Translations under genes and position numbers: made by a program
Notes under the pieces: generated by a model
What the model was told of the DNA's origin: nothing
The model's input: the letters and a program-made list of their open reading frames with translations, nothing else
The model's database searches: none
Shown here: piece by piece, positions 8,422 through 17,131 of the stretch
Layout: each line of letters opens with the position of its first letter
How positions within the stretch are numbered: the stretch's first letter is position 1
Assembly (NCBI GenBank): GCA_036652795.1
Contig: JAVVVD010000004.1
Span: 62,001-126,000, forward strand
Direction: 5' to 3'
Source: JAVVVD01 sp036652795
GTDB lineage: Bacteria > Bacillota > Clostridia > Christensenellales > CAG-138
DNA length: 64,000 bases

Positions 8422-9402
8422 ATGGAACCCTTTGTACTCATTATCGTAATTATCGTAGCGGCGATAATATTCCTTGCGCTCTTCTTTAGTTTTGTTCCCA
8501 TAGGTCTATGGATAAGCTCCACTGCTTCCGGCGTAAAGGTTGGAATATTCCAGCTTATTGCTATGCGCATAAGGAAGGTTGTTCCCAGCCGGATAGTCAA
8601 TCCCATGATAAAGGCCACCAAGGCCGGGCTTGATCTGTCGCTAAACAAGATGGAAGCGCATTTTCTCGCAGGCGGTAATATCGACAGAGTCGTCAATGCC
8701 CTTATTGCGGCTCAGCGCGCCGGAATCCCACTGGATTTTGAGCGTTCCTGCGCAATAGACCTTGCCGGCCGTGATGTGCTCAACGCCGTGCAGATGAGCG
8801 TTAATCCCAAGGTAATTGAAACACCCGTTATTGCAGCCATTGCTAAGGATGGCATAGAGCTTCGCGCCAAGGCACGTGTAACGGTGCGCGCAAACATAGA
8901 TCGTTTGGTCGGCGGCGCAGGCGAAGAAACCATAATTGCCCGTATCGGTGAAGGCATCGTAACCACGGTTGGCTCATCCCGCAGCCACAAGGACGTGCTC
9001 GAAAATCCTGATCTGATCTCCCAGACGGTGCTAAACAAGGGTCTGGATGCAGGCACCGCATTTGAAATACTGTCCATAGATATAGCCGACGTAGATGTTG
9101 GTAGAAACATCGGCGCGCAGCTTCAGATCGATCAGGCAGAAGCAGATAAGCGCATTGCACAGGCCAAAGCTGAAGAACGCAGAGCCATGGCTGTTGCCCA
9201 AGAGCAGGAGAACAAGGCTGAGGTCCAGGGGATGCGCGCACGCGTTATAGAGGCCGAGGCAGAGGTGCCACGGGCGATTGCAGCAGCGTTTCGCGATGGT
9301 AAGCTTGGCGTAATGGACTACTATAACATGCAAAATGTTATATCAGATACAAAGATGCGCGATTCGATTGCGGGCGAGCCACACGCAGGTAAGGAGAAAT
9401 AA
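8422..9402 (+). CDS. floA: Flotillin-like protein FloA
   Basis: 326 residues, the usual FloA length. A hairpin-like hydrophobic N-terminus (3-31) anchors it to the inner membrane face. The SPFH domain follows (NKMEAHFLAGGNIDRVVNAL; LRAKARVTVRANIDRLVGG), then an Ala/Glu-rich coiled coil (QAEADKRIAQAKAEERRAM). FloA organises functional membrane microdomains, normally with NfeD, which is encoded upstream. The ribosome site is GAAAGGAGAAAATAT. Confidence 0.95.
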   Translation: MEPFVLIIVIIVAAIIFLALFFSFVPIGLWISSTASGVKVGIFQLIAMRIRKVVPSRIVNPMIKATKAGLDLSLNKMEAHFLAGGNIDRVVNALIAAQRAGIPLDFERSCAIDLAGRDVLNAVQMSVNPKVIETPVIAAIAKDGIELRAKARVTVRANIDRLVGGAGEETIIARIGEGIVTTVGSSRSHKDVLENPDLISQTVLNKGLDAGTAFEILSIDIADVDVGRNIGAQLQIDQAEADKRIAQAKAEERRAMAVAQEQENKAEVQGMRARVIEAEAEVPRAIAAAFRDGKLGVMDYYNMQNVISDTKMRDSIAGEPHAGKEK

Positions 9403-9403
9403 G

Positions 9404-9997
9404 ATGGGCGCATTCATACCCATCATAATAATCGCCATAGTGTTTTTTTCTGCCGTCTCCAACGCCAACAAAAGGCAGAAGGAGCAGCAGGAGCGCGCGC
9501 GCCGCGTGGCTGCGAGCGTGGACGCCGTCAATAATGCAGCGCCTCCGTCTCGCACCTATACGCCTGTGCGCGATGCGTACAGCGGAAGCATGGATTATGA
9601 ATCCAGTGAGGGCAGAGCCGTCTCGGCATCTGTTGAGGGTTCTTCTATTGGATTTGAGGGGTCCTCCGATCCGGCAACCCCCCCACTTGGTCGCTCCACT
9701 ATGGTTGCTGCCGGTGGTTCTGATCTGCGCCATGACGTAAAGCCAATTACCGAAAGCAGTCATTCCCATACCGAAAGCTCTATAACAGGCTTTACTGAAT
9801 GTGAGGTTGACAATTCCTCCGCTTTTGCAGCAGCCGCAGCGGAAGCCGTTACTGTGGCTGCCGACGCTGCCTACGATATAGAGCTAAACTCCACTACGGG
9901 GCATATACTCCGTTTTGATCACAGCAGCGTAGTGCAGGGCTTTATCTATGGCGAGATACTTAGTAAGCCGCGTGCCCGAAGATGTGGGATACGCTAA
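9404..9997 (+). CDS. FloA-operon tail protein with conserved C-terminal HSSVVQGFIYGEIL motif
   Basis: Start at 9404 follows AAGGAGAAATAAG, one base after floA. 197 residues: an N-terminal helix (3-20), a basic/Gln segment, a long low-complexity Ser/Ala region, and a short conserved end (DHSSVVQGFIYGEILSKPRA). That C-terminal motif often closes proteins encoded after floA in clostridia, to my recollection. It is followed by an intrinsic terminator, so it ends the operon. Function unknown; a FloA partner is likely. Confidence 0.72.
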   Translation: MGAFIPIIIIAIVFFSAVSNANKRQKEQQERARRVAASVDAVNNAAPPSRTYTPVRDAYSGSMDYESSEGRAVSASVEGSSIGFEGSSDPATPPLGRSTMVAAGGSDLRHDVKPITESSHSHTESSITGFTECEVDNSSAFAAAAAEAVTVAADAAYDIELNSTTGHILRFDHSSVVQGFIYGEILSKPRARRCGIR

Positions 9998-10012
9998 GAT
10001 ACGCATTAACCT

Positions 10013-10040
10013 AAGCAGCCTGTAAAGGCTGCTTTTTTTA
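10013..10040 (+). terminator. Intrinsic terminator of the NfeD-FloA operon
   Basis: AAGCAGCC (10013-10020), loop TGTAAA, GGCTGCTT (10027-10034), then a run of T. It lies 15 bases after the last gene of the operon. Confidence 0.88.
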
Positions 10041-10110
10041 TGTGGCACGATTCAAATTACGATTCATTTAATTGATACTCTATATCTGCATTATTTCATT
10101 CACAACTTTT

Positions 10111-10139
10111 CACGTGCCGCCATATTTTTACATATCTTA
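10111..10139 (+). promoter_or_regulatory. Sigma-K-like promoter motif before the 95-residue module gene
   Basis: CAC at 10111-10113, a 17-base gap, then CATATCTTA at 10131-10139 match the late mother-cell sigma-K pattern (AC ... CATAnnnTA). This would fit a spore-surface gene. The -35 word is short, so chance is possible. Confidence 0.35.
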
Positions 10140-10190
10140 TACTGAGTATAAAATATAAAACTCGATAATAAAAAAAGGAGAATAGCTCTT

Positions 10191-10478
10191 ATGAGTATGC
10201 CCGTTATCACGCCCAGCACTGCAACCAGATGCCAGGCCATCACGGATGTAATCGAATCCGTCGCCCTTGAGCAGACTGCTCTTTCCCACATACTTAATGC
10301 AGAGGGTGAGAAGCTGCAAGCCATGATCGGCATGGCTGCCATTACCCCCGCCCAACTCTTGGCGACAAATAAATCCGTGCGTGCAATGGTAGATTCAATA
10401 GTCAGGCTGGAAATGATCTTCCAAACAAAGCTCGGCTTGTTTGAAGACTGCCTCTGCGTCGATTGCCACAAAACATAA
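10191..10478 (+). CDS. 95-residue protein: free-standing spore/surface-type C-terminal module
   Basis: The protein is essentially one helical module containing ALEQTALSHILNAEGEKLQ and a following helix (LLATNKSVRAMVDSIVRLE), ending in Cys residues (CLCVDC). The same module closes the 395-residue surface protein at 11999-13186, so the two are paralogues. To my recollection similar modules end collagen-like and exosporium-type proteins of clostridia. It has no signal peptide. AAAAGGAG precedes the start. A sigma-K-like promoter and its own terminator make it a single transcription unit. A spore-surface role is inference. Confidence 0.75.
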   Translation: MSMPVITPSTATRCQAITDVIESVALEQTALSHILNAEGEKLQAMIGMAAITPAQLLATNKSVRAMVDSIVRLEMIFQTKLGLFEDCLCVDCHKT

Positions 10479-10502
10479 GCATTTTAGCCCTTAGCAGCTC
10501 AG

Positions 10503-10540
10503 GTGGACATAACGCGCATATGTTATGTTCACTTTTGCTT
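10503..10540 (+). terminator. Intrinsic terminator after the 95-residue module gene
   Basis: GTGGACATAAC (10503-10513) pairs with GTTATGTTCAC (10522-10532) with one G-U pair, followed by TTTTGCTTGCTTTT. Confidence 0.72.
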
Positions 10541-10611
10541 GCTTTTCGTATCCATATGATATGCCTAATGTTTCAAAATGTGCAATTGCCCTATATTATG
10601 CTGGCTCAGTA

Positions 10612-11904
10612 TTATGTCAGATAGGTTTTCAAAAGCAGTGGCTTCAATTGATTTTTATATATCCATTCGTTTGAATATCTGGTTCTGGATAGCGTTTTTG
10701 ACCAGATTACAGGATTATTCCGCATATTGCTAAGGATATTTTGAGCGTGATCTATATAATATACCCTTTCGGAGGGATGGTAGTTTTCGTAGGTGTCATA
10801 ATCAAAGTTCCTGGCCGACCAGCGCATGAAATCCGCGTGTATATTCGCGCCCAATTCCTCAAGCGCAGGGACCGCCTCATTTAGAATTATATAATTGCCT
10901 CTGCTGGCCGCTTCTATCACGGTTAAACCAAATGACTCCGAATATGAAGGGCATATAAACAGATTGCTCAGCGAAAACAGATTGAATACCGTTTCTCTTT
11001 TTACACCATTTTTGAAGCCACACTCCGATGTGAATATTATATCCTTGCTCTCAAGCCCGCTTTTGACGCCCACATCCTTTATTATTAATTTATACACGTC
11101 TGGACTGATATCCGCAGAAGGAAAATCGCACAATACAACGCCCACGCTTTTTGAACAGTATCTTTTAATGCAACCCGCAAATTCCGCAATCACATGAAAT
11201 CTCTTTGCCATGTTCAGCCTTCCCGGGTAAACTATGATTATCTCATTTTGAGTGAAATCAATATGTCTGCCTATCTCTACCGTTTCATCATCCATGCCCA
11301 GCATTATATCTACGCTGTTGTTTACGCATACACAATTTGAAATATCCGTACCATATTGCTTCGCCAAGGCTCCAAGTCCACACTGGGTAGGGTAAACAAA
11401 CATCGTATTTGGCATAGTTGAAAACATGCAGTTTATCGGATACGGCGCATCTATTCGCCTTGCGGGGGCAGAATGCGTAAATGATAAAAATTTTACGCTA
11501 GGTAACAGTGCCTGGGCTTTTCTTATCGCCACATTATGCAATAGATGCACCCCCTGATACAGAATATCATGCATTATACATATATCCACATCCGCAAGAT
11601 GCTTTACAAAATCTCTTGATATTATTTCGGCCTCATCAAAAAAGCCGCCGGCAATTTCATCATCGGCTTTTGTATAGGTTTTCCAGTTGAATCTATTTCC
11701 GTCTTTACTGTTTACTATTTTTATCCATTCTATTCGCTCGTCGGCAAATATCCCTGTTCTATCGCTATCAGGGCAGTGCTCGCTCACAAGCATTTTTACA
11801 TGCATGTTATCCTTAAGCAGCATTTCCAGTTGCTCTCTTACAACGTTCACCAATGAATAGGTATTTGATAATCCGTTGAACATGGTTAAAATCGCAATTC
11901 TCAA
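10612..11904 (-). CDS. GT4-type glycosyltransferase
   Basis: I start at the TTG at 11904 (GGAG eight bases upstream), which gives the family-typical opening LRIAILTMFNG; frames further upstream add an unrelated extension. 430 residues with two Rossmann domains. The C-terminal donor-binding part has SYSESFGLTVIEAASRGNYI (the E-x7-E motif of GT-B retaining enzymes), and IVYPGRLNMAKRFHVI precedes it. It would transfer a sugar from a nucleotide-sugar donor. It sits alone on the minus strand between the two module proteins, one with a Thr tract, so protein glycosylation is a reasonable guess. Confidence 0.85.
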   Translation of the reverse strand: MRIAILTMFNGLSNTYSLVNVVREQLEMLLKDNMHVKMLVSEHCPDSDRTGIFADERIEWIKIVNSKDGNRFNWKTYTKADDEIAGGFFDEAEIISRDFVKHLADVDICIMHDILYQGVHLLHNVAIRKAQALLPSVKFLSFTHSAPARRIDAPYPINCMFSTMPNTMFVYPTQCGLGALAKQYGTDISNCVCVNNSVDIMLGMDDETVEIGRHIDFTQNEIIIVYPGRLNMAKRFHVIAEFAGCIKRYCSKSVGVVLCDFPSADISPDVYKLIIKDVGVKSGLESKDIIFTSECGFKNGVKRETVFNLFSLSNLFICPSYSESFGLTVIEAASRGNYIILNEAVPALEELGANIHADFMRWSARNFDYDTYENYHPSERVYYIDHAQNILSNMRNNPVIWSKTLSRTRYSNEWIYKNQLKPLLLKTYLT

Positions 11905-11934
11905 TGCAATTACTCCAATCACATCTAATATGAG

Positions 11935-11943
11935 CATATCATA
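11935..11943 (+). promoter_or_regulatory. Sigma-K-like -10 word before the surface-protein gene
   Basis: CATATCATA matches CATAnnnTA and differs by one base from the word before the paralogous 95-residue gene (CATATCTTA). No clear -35 partner at the right distance. Confidence 0.25.
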
Positions 11944-11998
11944 ATATATACCGAGGTAATGCCATGCGTACCTCAATAAAATAATAGAAGGTAAATAT

Positions 11999-13186
11999 AT
12001 GGCTATAAATTTTTGGCTGGCAAACTCATTTAATATATTCACTATAGCAAATCATACGCAAAGCAACGCAAACGCCACCGGTGCTGTATGGGTCGGTCAA
12101 ACGGCAACCTATTTTAACTATAACGTCGGTTCCAGTCTTCCGTTTTCTACTAGCGCATATATGTTCGCTTTGCAGGTGCTAGGAAGCATGAATGTAAGCG
12201 GTGGCATAAACTACTCTCAAAACAGCGGAATTGATGCATTGGGCAGCGTAGCTCTGTACACGATGCATAACAATAATAACGTACCCAACCAGCCGCTTAG
12301 CTTTGTTTATAGACCCTTCGATGTTTATGCTTATAATTATTTATATCAATCCTCCGTAGGCTGGGCAAGTCTGCCGGCAAACGGCACAGTGTTGCATGCT
12401 GGCCCAGTATTAACCCTAACGGGAACGGATCCATCTTTAAATATTTTTTTAATAAATACCGCATCGGTAAATATAAACGCTATCTCAACTATCAACCTGG
12501 TTGTTCCGGTCAATTCCACTGTTCTTATCAGCATTACCGGCAATACCGTAGCCCTTACCAGCCTTACAACACAGTTCAACGGCACACCTATATCCCAAGC
12601 GCAGGCTGCATATGTGTTATGGAATTTCCCCGATGCCATCACGCTTAACCTACATTCGAATATATATGGTTCGTTGCTTGCGCCCTTCGCATCTGTTGCC
12701 ACAAGTGCCGGAACCATATATGGAACGCTGATGTCATACAACCTTACCGGCCAAATAAACGCCGTGAAAAACGACTTTATGGGCACGCTCCCGGATCTTT
12801 ATGATCCGTCCACCACAAATACAACTTGCAGTTTTACTACCTCAACTACCACCACCACCACCACCACGACTACAACAACCACCACTACAACCACCCATAC
12901 GCACACGCACACCACTATGTCCACTACAACCGTGGCACCGCCTCCGCGGGCACAGGCGATCAATGATTTAATTGAATCCACTGCGCTTGAACAAACTGCG
13001 CTATCCCATATTTTAAATGCGGAGGGAGAGAAGCTGCAAAAAGCGCTTAAAATGGACATGAGCGCAGAGCAGCTTACTGCAATGAATAAATCTGTGATGC
13101 GTATGGCGAATGCCGTAGGTAAGTTGGAGATACTGTTGCAGGAAAAATTGGAAACGCTTGGTTGTGACAACCTATGCAATAAATGA
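11999..13186 (+). CDS. Choice-of-anchor-A-type surface protein with Thr tract and C-terminal spore/surface module
   Basis: 395 residues in three parts. Residues 1-270 look like the choice-of-anchor A domain: it opens NSFNIFTIANHTQSNANATG, continues through AVWVGQTATYFNYNVG and ends GSLLAPFASVATSAGTIYGT. Residues about 278-312 are an almost pure threonine tract followed by HTHTHTT. Residues 320-395 are the ALEQTALSHILNAEGEKLQ module shared with the gene at 10191. There is no classical signal peptide, so export may be by assembly on the spore surface. AGAAGG precedes the start. Domain calls are from memory of family patterns. Confidence 0.8.
   Translation: MAINFWLANSFNIFTIANHTQSNANATGAVWVGQTATYFNYNVGSSLPFSTSAYMFALQVLGSMNVSGGINYSQNSGIDALGSVALYTMHNNNNVPNQPLSFVYRPFDVYAYNYLYQSSVGWASLPANGTVLHAGPVLTLTGTDPSLNIFLINTASVNINAISTINLVVPVNSTVLISITGNTVALTSLTTQFNGTPISQAQAAYVLWNFPDAITLNLHSNIYGSLLAPFASVATSAGTIYGTLMSYNLTGQINAVKNDFMGTLPDLYDPSTTNTTCSFTTSTTTTTTTTTTTTTTTTTHTHTHTTMSTTTVAPPPRAQAINDLIESTALEQTALSHILNAEGEKLQKALKMDMSAEQLTAMNKSVMRMANAVGKLEILLQEKLETLGCDNLCNK
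12837..12918 (+). repeat. Threonine-codon tract
   Basis: A run of ACN codons (ACC, ACA, ACT and ACG mixed) gives about 18 consecutive Thr, then His-Thr repeats. Mixed codon use means it is not a simple microsatellite, which suggests selection for the protein sequence. Thr tracts are typical O-glycosylation stalks. Confidence 0.85.
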
Positions 13187-13225
13187 GCATGTAGCCCATT
13201 GCTTATTGAATTATGCTGTTAAATT

Positions 13226-13263
13226 AATACTACCGTCAGTTTTCACCGACGGTAGTATTTTGT
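13226..13263 (+). terminator. Intrinsic terminator of the surface-protein gene
   Basis: AATACTACCGTC (13226-13237) and GACGGTAGTATT (13248-13259) form a 12-bp perfect stem with a 10-base loop, followed by TTTTG. Confidence 0.85.
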
Positions 13264-13316
13264 TTGTAATCTGTTATTTCAAGGTATATCAAGCTTTAAG
13301 CTAGCGGCAATGGCGT

Positions 13317-14411
13317 TTATTTTTCCGTATCGTCAAATATGCAATGTGCCTTCACGTCTGCAAGGCAAGTGCGATTGCACCTGATGCAGTGCCTAATCTC
13401 CTGTTCCCGTCCGCTAAAGGCCTTATTTGGCCATTCGGGATCTGCAACCAGCTGCCGGCCCATGGCTGCGCATTCGATTCGCCCGCATTCAAGCTGCGCT
13501 TCAATAAACCCGGGCGTAGTAAGCCCGCCCACCCCCGATATCGGCAGAGATGTATATTTGCGCACCTCATCACAATAGCGCAAAAAGCAGCCTTCCTCTG
13601 AAAAGCACGGATGATCCTTGGGTGGAAGCGTATCGGATAGCGCCGCATAGCCGCCCAGCGTCACGTGGAAGCTGGTAACCCCCGCCTTTTCGAGTAGCGG
13701 AATAAATTCCGGCAGCTCCTCAAGCAGCACACCCGCATTGCCGTAGTGGGGGTTCTCCTGCCGAACGGCAAGCTTATAATCAATTGGAAAGTCCGCAAGC
13801 GCCTTTCGAATGGCACTAACTACCTCCACAGCAAATCCAGCACGCTTTACGGCGCTGCCGCCATACTCGTCGGTGCGCTGATTAAAAATGGATGAGCTGA
13901 ATCGACCACACAGCTTATCTCCATGCACCTGAACCATGTCGAACCCCGCGCGCTTGGCAAGCACCGCAGCCTCGCCAAATGACGCCGTTATGGCATTTAT
14001 CTTCTTTTTAGTAATCAGGTTTATATATGGCGGAACCTTTCCGCTTCGCAGCAGGTTAAGTTCCTGCTTGGTGATCTTCTTGGTTAAAATATCAGGGATA
14101 TATCTGAGCAGTCCCTTGGGGGTTGGCTCCGGATAATATAGCTGTGCGCTAATCTTGCATCCGTTTTCATGCGCAGCAGCTATCAGCTTTTGATAGTATG
14201 CAACCCCGTCTTTGTTGTAAATGGATGAATATTGCTTTTTTGCAACTGATACATCGCCAATGGTCATCATAGCACAGCCACCATCGGCAATCCGTTTGAT
14301 TGTTTGTAAGTACTCCTCGCTTCCAAATTCCATTGACATCGGCGCAAGTACAATGCGGTTTTTCAATGTGAGGCCGCCTAATACAACCGGTGATTCGATT
14401 TTGTTGAACAT
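13317..14411 (-). CDS. Old-yellow-enzyme-type NADH:flavin oxidoreductase, short form
   Basis: 364 residues. The FMN-binding TIM barrel fills residues 1-330 (LTLKNRIVLAPMSMEFG at the start; GFDMVQVHGDKLCGRFSS; YKLAVRQEN; ISGVGGLTTP). The end carries HCIRCNRTC and one further Cys, a C-x2-C-x3-C-x7-C iron-sulfur motif. The protein stops there, so the FAD/NAD domains of 2,4-dienoyl-CoA-reductase-like enzymes are missing. It likely takes electrons from a separate partner. The substrate cannot be read from sequence. It is a single gene, not overlapping its neighbours. Confidence 0.85.
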   Translation of the reverse strand: MFNKIESPVVLGGLTLKNRIVLAPMSMEFGSEEYLQTIKRIADGGCAMMTIGDVSVAKKQYSSIYNKDGVAYYQKLIAAAHENGCKISAQLYYPEPTPKGLLRYIPDILTKKITKQELNLLRSGKVPPYINLITKKKINAITASFGEAAVLAKRAGFDMVQVHGDKLCGRFSSSIFNQRTDEYGGSAVKRAGFAVEVVSAIRKALADFPIDYKLAVRQENPHYGNAGVLLEELPEFIPLLEKAGVTSFHVTLGGYAALSDTLPPKDHPCFSEEGCFLRYCDEVRKYTSLPISGVGGLTTPGFIEAQLECGRIECAAMGRQLVADPEWPNKAFSGREQEIRHCIRCNRTCLADVKAHCIFDDTEK

Positions 14412-14474
14412 ACCCCTAATTTTCCCCTTCCATTCTACGATCCTATCTAAAAGTGGATGTATATAAGGTATATG

Positions 14475-15488
14475 TTAATCATCGTCCGTAGCGCTGTCAA
14501 GCTTGTCTGCCAGTTTATCGGCAGCTTCCCTTGCGGCATCTGCTTTTGATTCTAGATCTTCCTCAAGATCCTCGCCCTCTTCGTTCTCGCCGACATCATC
14601 GGCATCATCCTTTGACGTTATATCGTCAGACTCCATCTCGGCGTCAGGCTCCAACTCGGCGTCATCCTCAACATCCTGTTCGTCGCGCTCCTCGTCATCT
14701 TCCGTAGGCGCAAACTCACCATCGCCACGGTAAATTGACATTGCTTCATCGTCATCCATTATCCCAAGATCATCCGCAAGCTCGATCAACTCATGAATTG
14801 TAAGTTTAAGCAGCTGCTCCATATCAGGCGCACCACCATGCTCAGATATACGTTCAATTAGCGCTATGTGCCCTGCGCTCATGCCAAAGCTTAATGCGCT
14901 TTGATTAAGTCGAGGATTAAAGCTTAGGCTTTGCGAAACAATCGTTGGGCAGCCCTGCGTGGATTGCAACATTGTCTTAAGTTTTGATGAGATAGCCTTG
15001 CTCAGCACATTTGCCTTGCTGGTAGTTACACTGCTTACAGACAGCATAACTATACCGTCAGGGCCTGCAAAATAACCTTTTTTTGTCATTAACCCAACAA
15101 TACTGCCCAATGCGTCTTCAAGCGGCATACCGCTAAACGATACCCCTGTTATGGTGTTTTCGCCATTGGTATCAAGGCCCTTAATGCTGACTACCTTTTC
15201 GTTTGGTCCTGATATTATACGAAAGCCTGCGTCCATGTCCAGCTCAACCATGCTGTATGAGTTAAGCGCAATGCCCATCCCTGTAAAGAGCATTACCACC
15301 GTGGCGCATGCGGCAAGCACATGGCGCATCGCAGCGGATATGTGCCTATGGCTGCTATTTTTGATTTTTGTGCGCTGTCCTTCTAGGGGCATTATTATAC
15401 ATTCAGGCTGTGAATCCTTCAGCTTATCCGGTGAGGGATGCGGCAGCTGGTCAACAGCATTCTTTAGCATCGCTTCGATTTTTTTCAT
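14475..15488 (-). CDS. RsgI-like anti-sigma factor with acidic tail
   Basis: 337 residues. Residues 1-70 are cytoplasmic. One helix follows (about 74-95), then an RsgI-like outer domain (MVELDMDAGFRIISGPNEKVVSIKGL), a helical segment, and a highly acidic tail (about 245-337) ending in Ala/Asp-rich heptads. The ATG overlaps the sigma-factor stop as ATGA, the usual coupling of a sigma factor and its regulator. Where RsgI proteins have Asn-Pro (the self-cleavage site reported for clostridial members) this has DMDAG. Anti-sigma function is inferred from operon and topology. Confidence 0.75.
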   Translation of the reverse strand: MKKIEAMLKNAVDQLPHPSPDKLKDSQPECIIMPLEGQRTKIKNSSHRHISAAMRHVLAACATVVMLFTGMGIALNSYSMVELDMDAGFRIISGPNEKVVSIKGLDTNGENTITGVSFSGMPLEDALGSIVGLMTKKGYFAGPDGIVMLSVSSVTTSKANVLSKAISSKLKTMLQSTQGCPTIVSQSLSFNPRLNQSALSFGMSAGHIALIERISEHGGAPDMEQLLKLTIHELIELADDLGIMDDDEAMSIYRGDGEFAPTEDDEERDEQDVEDDAELEPDAEMESDDITSKDDADDVGENEEGEDLEEDLESKADAAREAADKLADKLDSATDDD

Positions 15489-16069
15489 ATACAAGCTCCC
15501 TCCCGTATGAGCATCTGTTTAAGCTTGGATAATGCGCGTGTGTATTTTGAAAGGACTGTGGGCAGCGCAAGTCCAAGCAGCTCTGCCGTTTCCCTGTGTT
15601 TTAGTCCGGCCACCGCATGCAGCAGCACTATCCGGCGATCCTGCTCATTTAGCGAATTTAGCACCTTCAATAGCACAAGCCGTTCCGTTGGATCATCGAT
15701 ACATGAAAAACGCACATCGTTTTGTGCAATATCCATCCCCATCGCGGTGGCTGCACCTGATTTGCGCATATGATCCGCCGTAATGCTTTTTGCTATGCTA
15801 AACATCCATGCAAGAGGCTTATCCATGCCCTTGTACAGATGCGAGGAGGTGCGTATTTTAATGTAGGTATCGGATACTATATCCTGCGTTGCGTACGGAT
15901 CCCTCACCATTGAGAGTACATATGAGTATATAATGCGTTCGGTCTGTGCATATAATAAAGCAAAGGCGTCCGCATCACCCTGCGCTATAAGGGCAAAAAC
16001 GACGTCGTCTATATGTACATGCGTCCTATTTGACACAGCCTGTTGCTCTAGCAAAAAGAATATCATCAA
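15485..16069 (-). CDS. ECF-type RNA polymerase sigma factor
   Basis: 194 residues. Region 2 is clear (ALIAQGDADAFALLYAQTER to YATQDIVSDTYIKI, with the core-binding helix), and region 4 has the helix-turn-helix LNEQDRRIVLLHAVAGLKHR and ETAELLGLALPTVLSKYTRA. It would direct transcription in response to release from the downstream anti-sigma protein. The frame opens with TTG 16069 and ATG 16066; GGAGGG lies 10 or 13 bases upstream. Targets are unknown; autoregulation is common, but I found no convincing ECF promoter here. Confidence 0.9.
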   Translation of the reverse strand: MMIFFLLEQQAVSNRTHVHIDDVVFALIAQGDADAFALLYAQTERIIYSYVLSMVRDPYATQDIVSDTYIKIRTSSHLYKGMDKPLAWMFSIAKSITADHMRKSGAATAMGMDIAQNDVRFSCIDDPTERLVLLKVLNSLNEQDRRIVLLHAVAGLKHRETAELLGLALPTVLSKYTRALSKLKQMLIREGACI

Positions 16070-16177
16070 TTGCTTTTAGCCCTCCGGGTCCTTTAGCTTT
16101 AATATACCATACGTGCATTACCCCACACAATGCTATGGGGCGGGAAATACCCACCCCATATATAGCTACCTATTATA

Positions 16178-17131
16178 TTAGTCGTTATCTTCTGCGTCAT
16201 CCGCACCATCAGTCTCATCTGCATCGGTATCGGCTGCATCTTTGGCACTATCGGCAAGCTCCTCAGCCTCGTCCGCCAGCTTTTCCGCTTCTTCCTCAAG
16301 CTTATCAGCTTCTTCCTTAAGTCTATCGGCTTCTTCTTCGGCCTCATCCTTTAGCCTGTCCGCTTCATCAGCAAGCCTGTCAGCCTCTTCCTCAAGCCTT
16401 TCAGCCTCTTGCTCAAGTCTATCCTCTTCTTCCTCTGCTAGGTCATCAAGCTCGTCAAGTTCATCGAGATCCTGCTCGAACATATCATTTATATCCTCTT
16501 GTGTAAGTGGCTCGGTAAGGGATTCTTCACTCAACTCATCGATATCCACGCCCTTGGCCTTGGCAATTTCATTCAGCTCAGCTATGCTCATCTGCGTAAG
16601 CTGTGAGAGTAGCGCCTCATCGCCGCCGGCAAGGTATTCAAGCACCAGCATCTTGCCTACAGACACGCCATACTTTTCTGCCATTGCCACATCCTCTGCT
16701 GAATACTCGGCGACACGGCTGTTTATTTTTGCAGCAACGCCCACTTTGCTCAGCGATTCAGCGATGCAAGCGTTCAGCTTTTGAATATTCTCCTCAGCTG
16801 CACCGTCCTGCTTTACAGTAACAAGAACATCGCCCGTTCCGTTAATGAGATACCCATTGGCTATCAGCAGCCCTGAGATATCTTCAACAACATTTTCAAG
16901 CTCGTTGCTCGCATAGTTGTAATTCTCGAGCAGCTTCTGCGCGTCTTCATTTATTCCCGTTACGCTCACTACCCTGCCAAGCCGGTTTGTTTCGATGCTT
17001 ATGCTTGGGTTTACGTCAATGGTAAAATGATGAGCTGGAGCTATTACGAATACATACGCCGATACCAATAATACCAGTACAAGCGCTATGCCCGCGATCA
17101 TCAGACCGCTTTTGTTTTTGATGTTTTGCAT
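16178..17131 (-). CDS. RsgI-like membrane protein without cytoplasmic anti-sigma domain; long heptad acidic tail
   Basis: Start at 17131 follows AAAGGAGAAACATAT. 317 residues: only nine before the helix (10-33), so no room for a sigma-binding domain. The outer part starts HHFTIDVNPSISIETNRLGR, with the Asn-Pro and following Glu typical of RsgI, and continues SVTGINEDAQKLL. From about 215 to the end runs an acidic coiled-coil-like tail of repeated EADRL/EEAEKLADEA units. It lies about 110 bases upstream of the sigma factor on the same strand. A separable sensor or wall-interacting partner is inferred. Confidence 0.75.
   Translation of the reverse strand: MQNIKNKSGLMIAGIALVLVLLVSAYVFVIAPAHHFTIDVNPSISIETNRLGRVVSVTGINEDAQKLLENYNYASNELENVVEDISGLLIANGYLINGTGDVLVTVKQDGAAEENIQKLNACIAESLSKVGVAAKINSRVAEYSAEDVAMAEKYGVSVGKMLVLEYLAGGDEALLSQLTQMSIAELNEIAKAKGVDIDELSEESLTEPLTQEDINDMFEQDLDELDELDDLAEEEEDRLEQEAERLEEEADRLADEADRLKDEAEEEADRLKEEADKLEEEAEKLADEAEELADSAKDAADTDADETDGADDAEDND

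Noticed and set aside
12837..12918. Microsatellite-driven phase variation in the Thr tract
   Set aside because: Codons are mixed and the unit is a triplet, so length change would not shift the frame.
14503..16784. Long Ser-rich plus-strand frames opposite the acidic tails
   Set aside because: They are the antisense of Asp/Glu/Ala-rich coding sequence.
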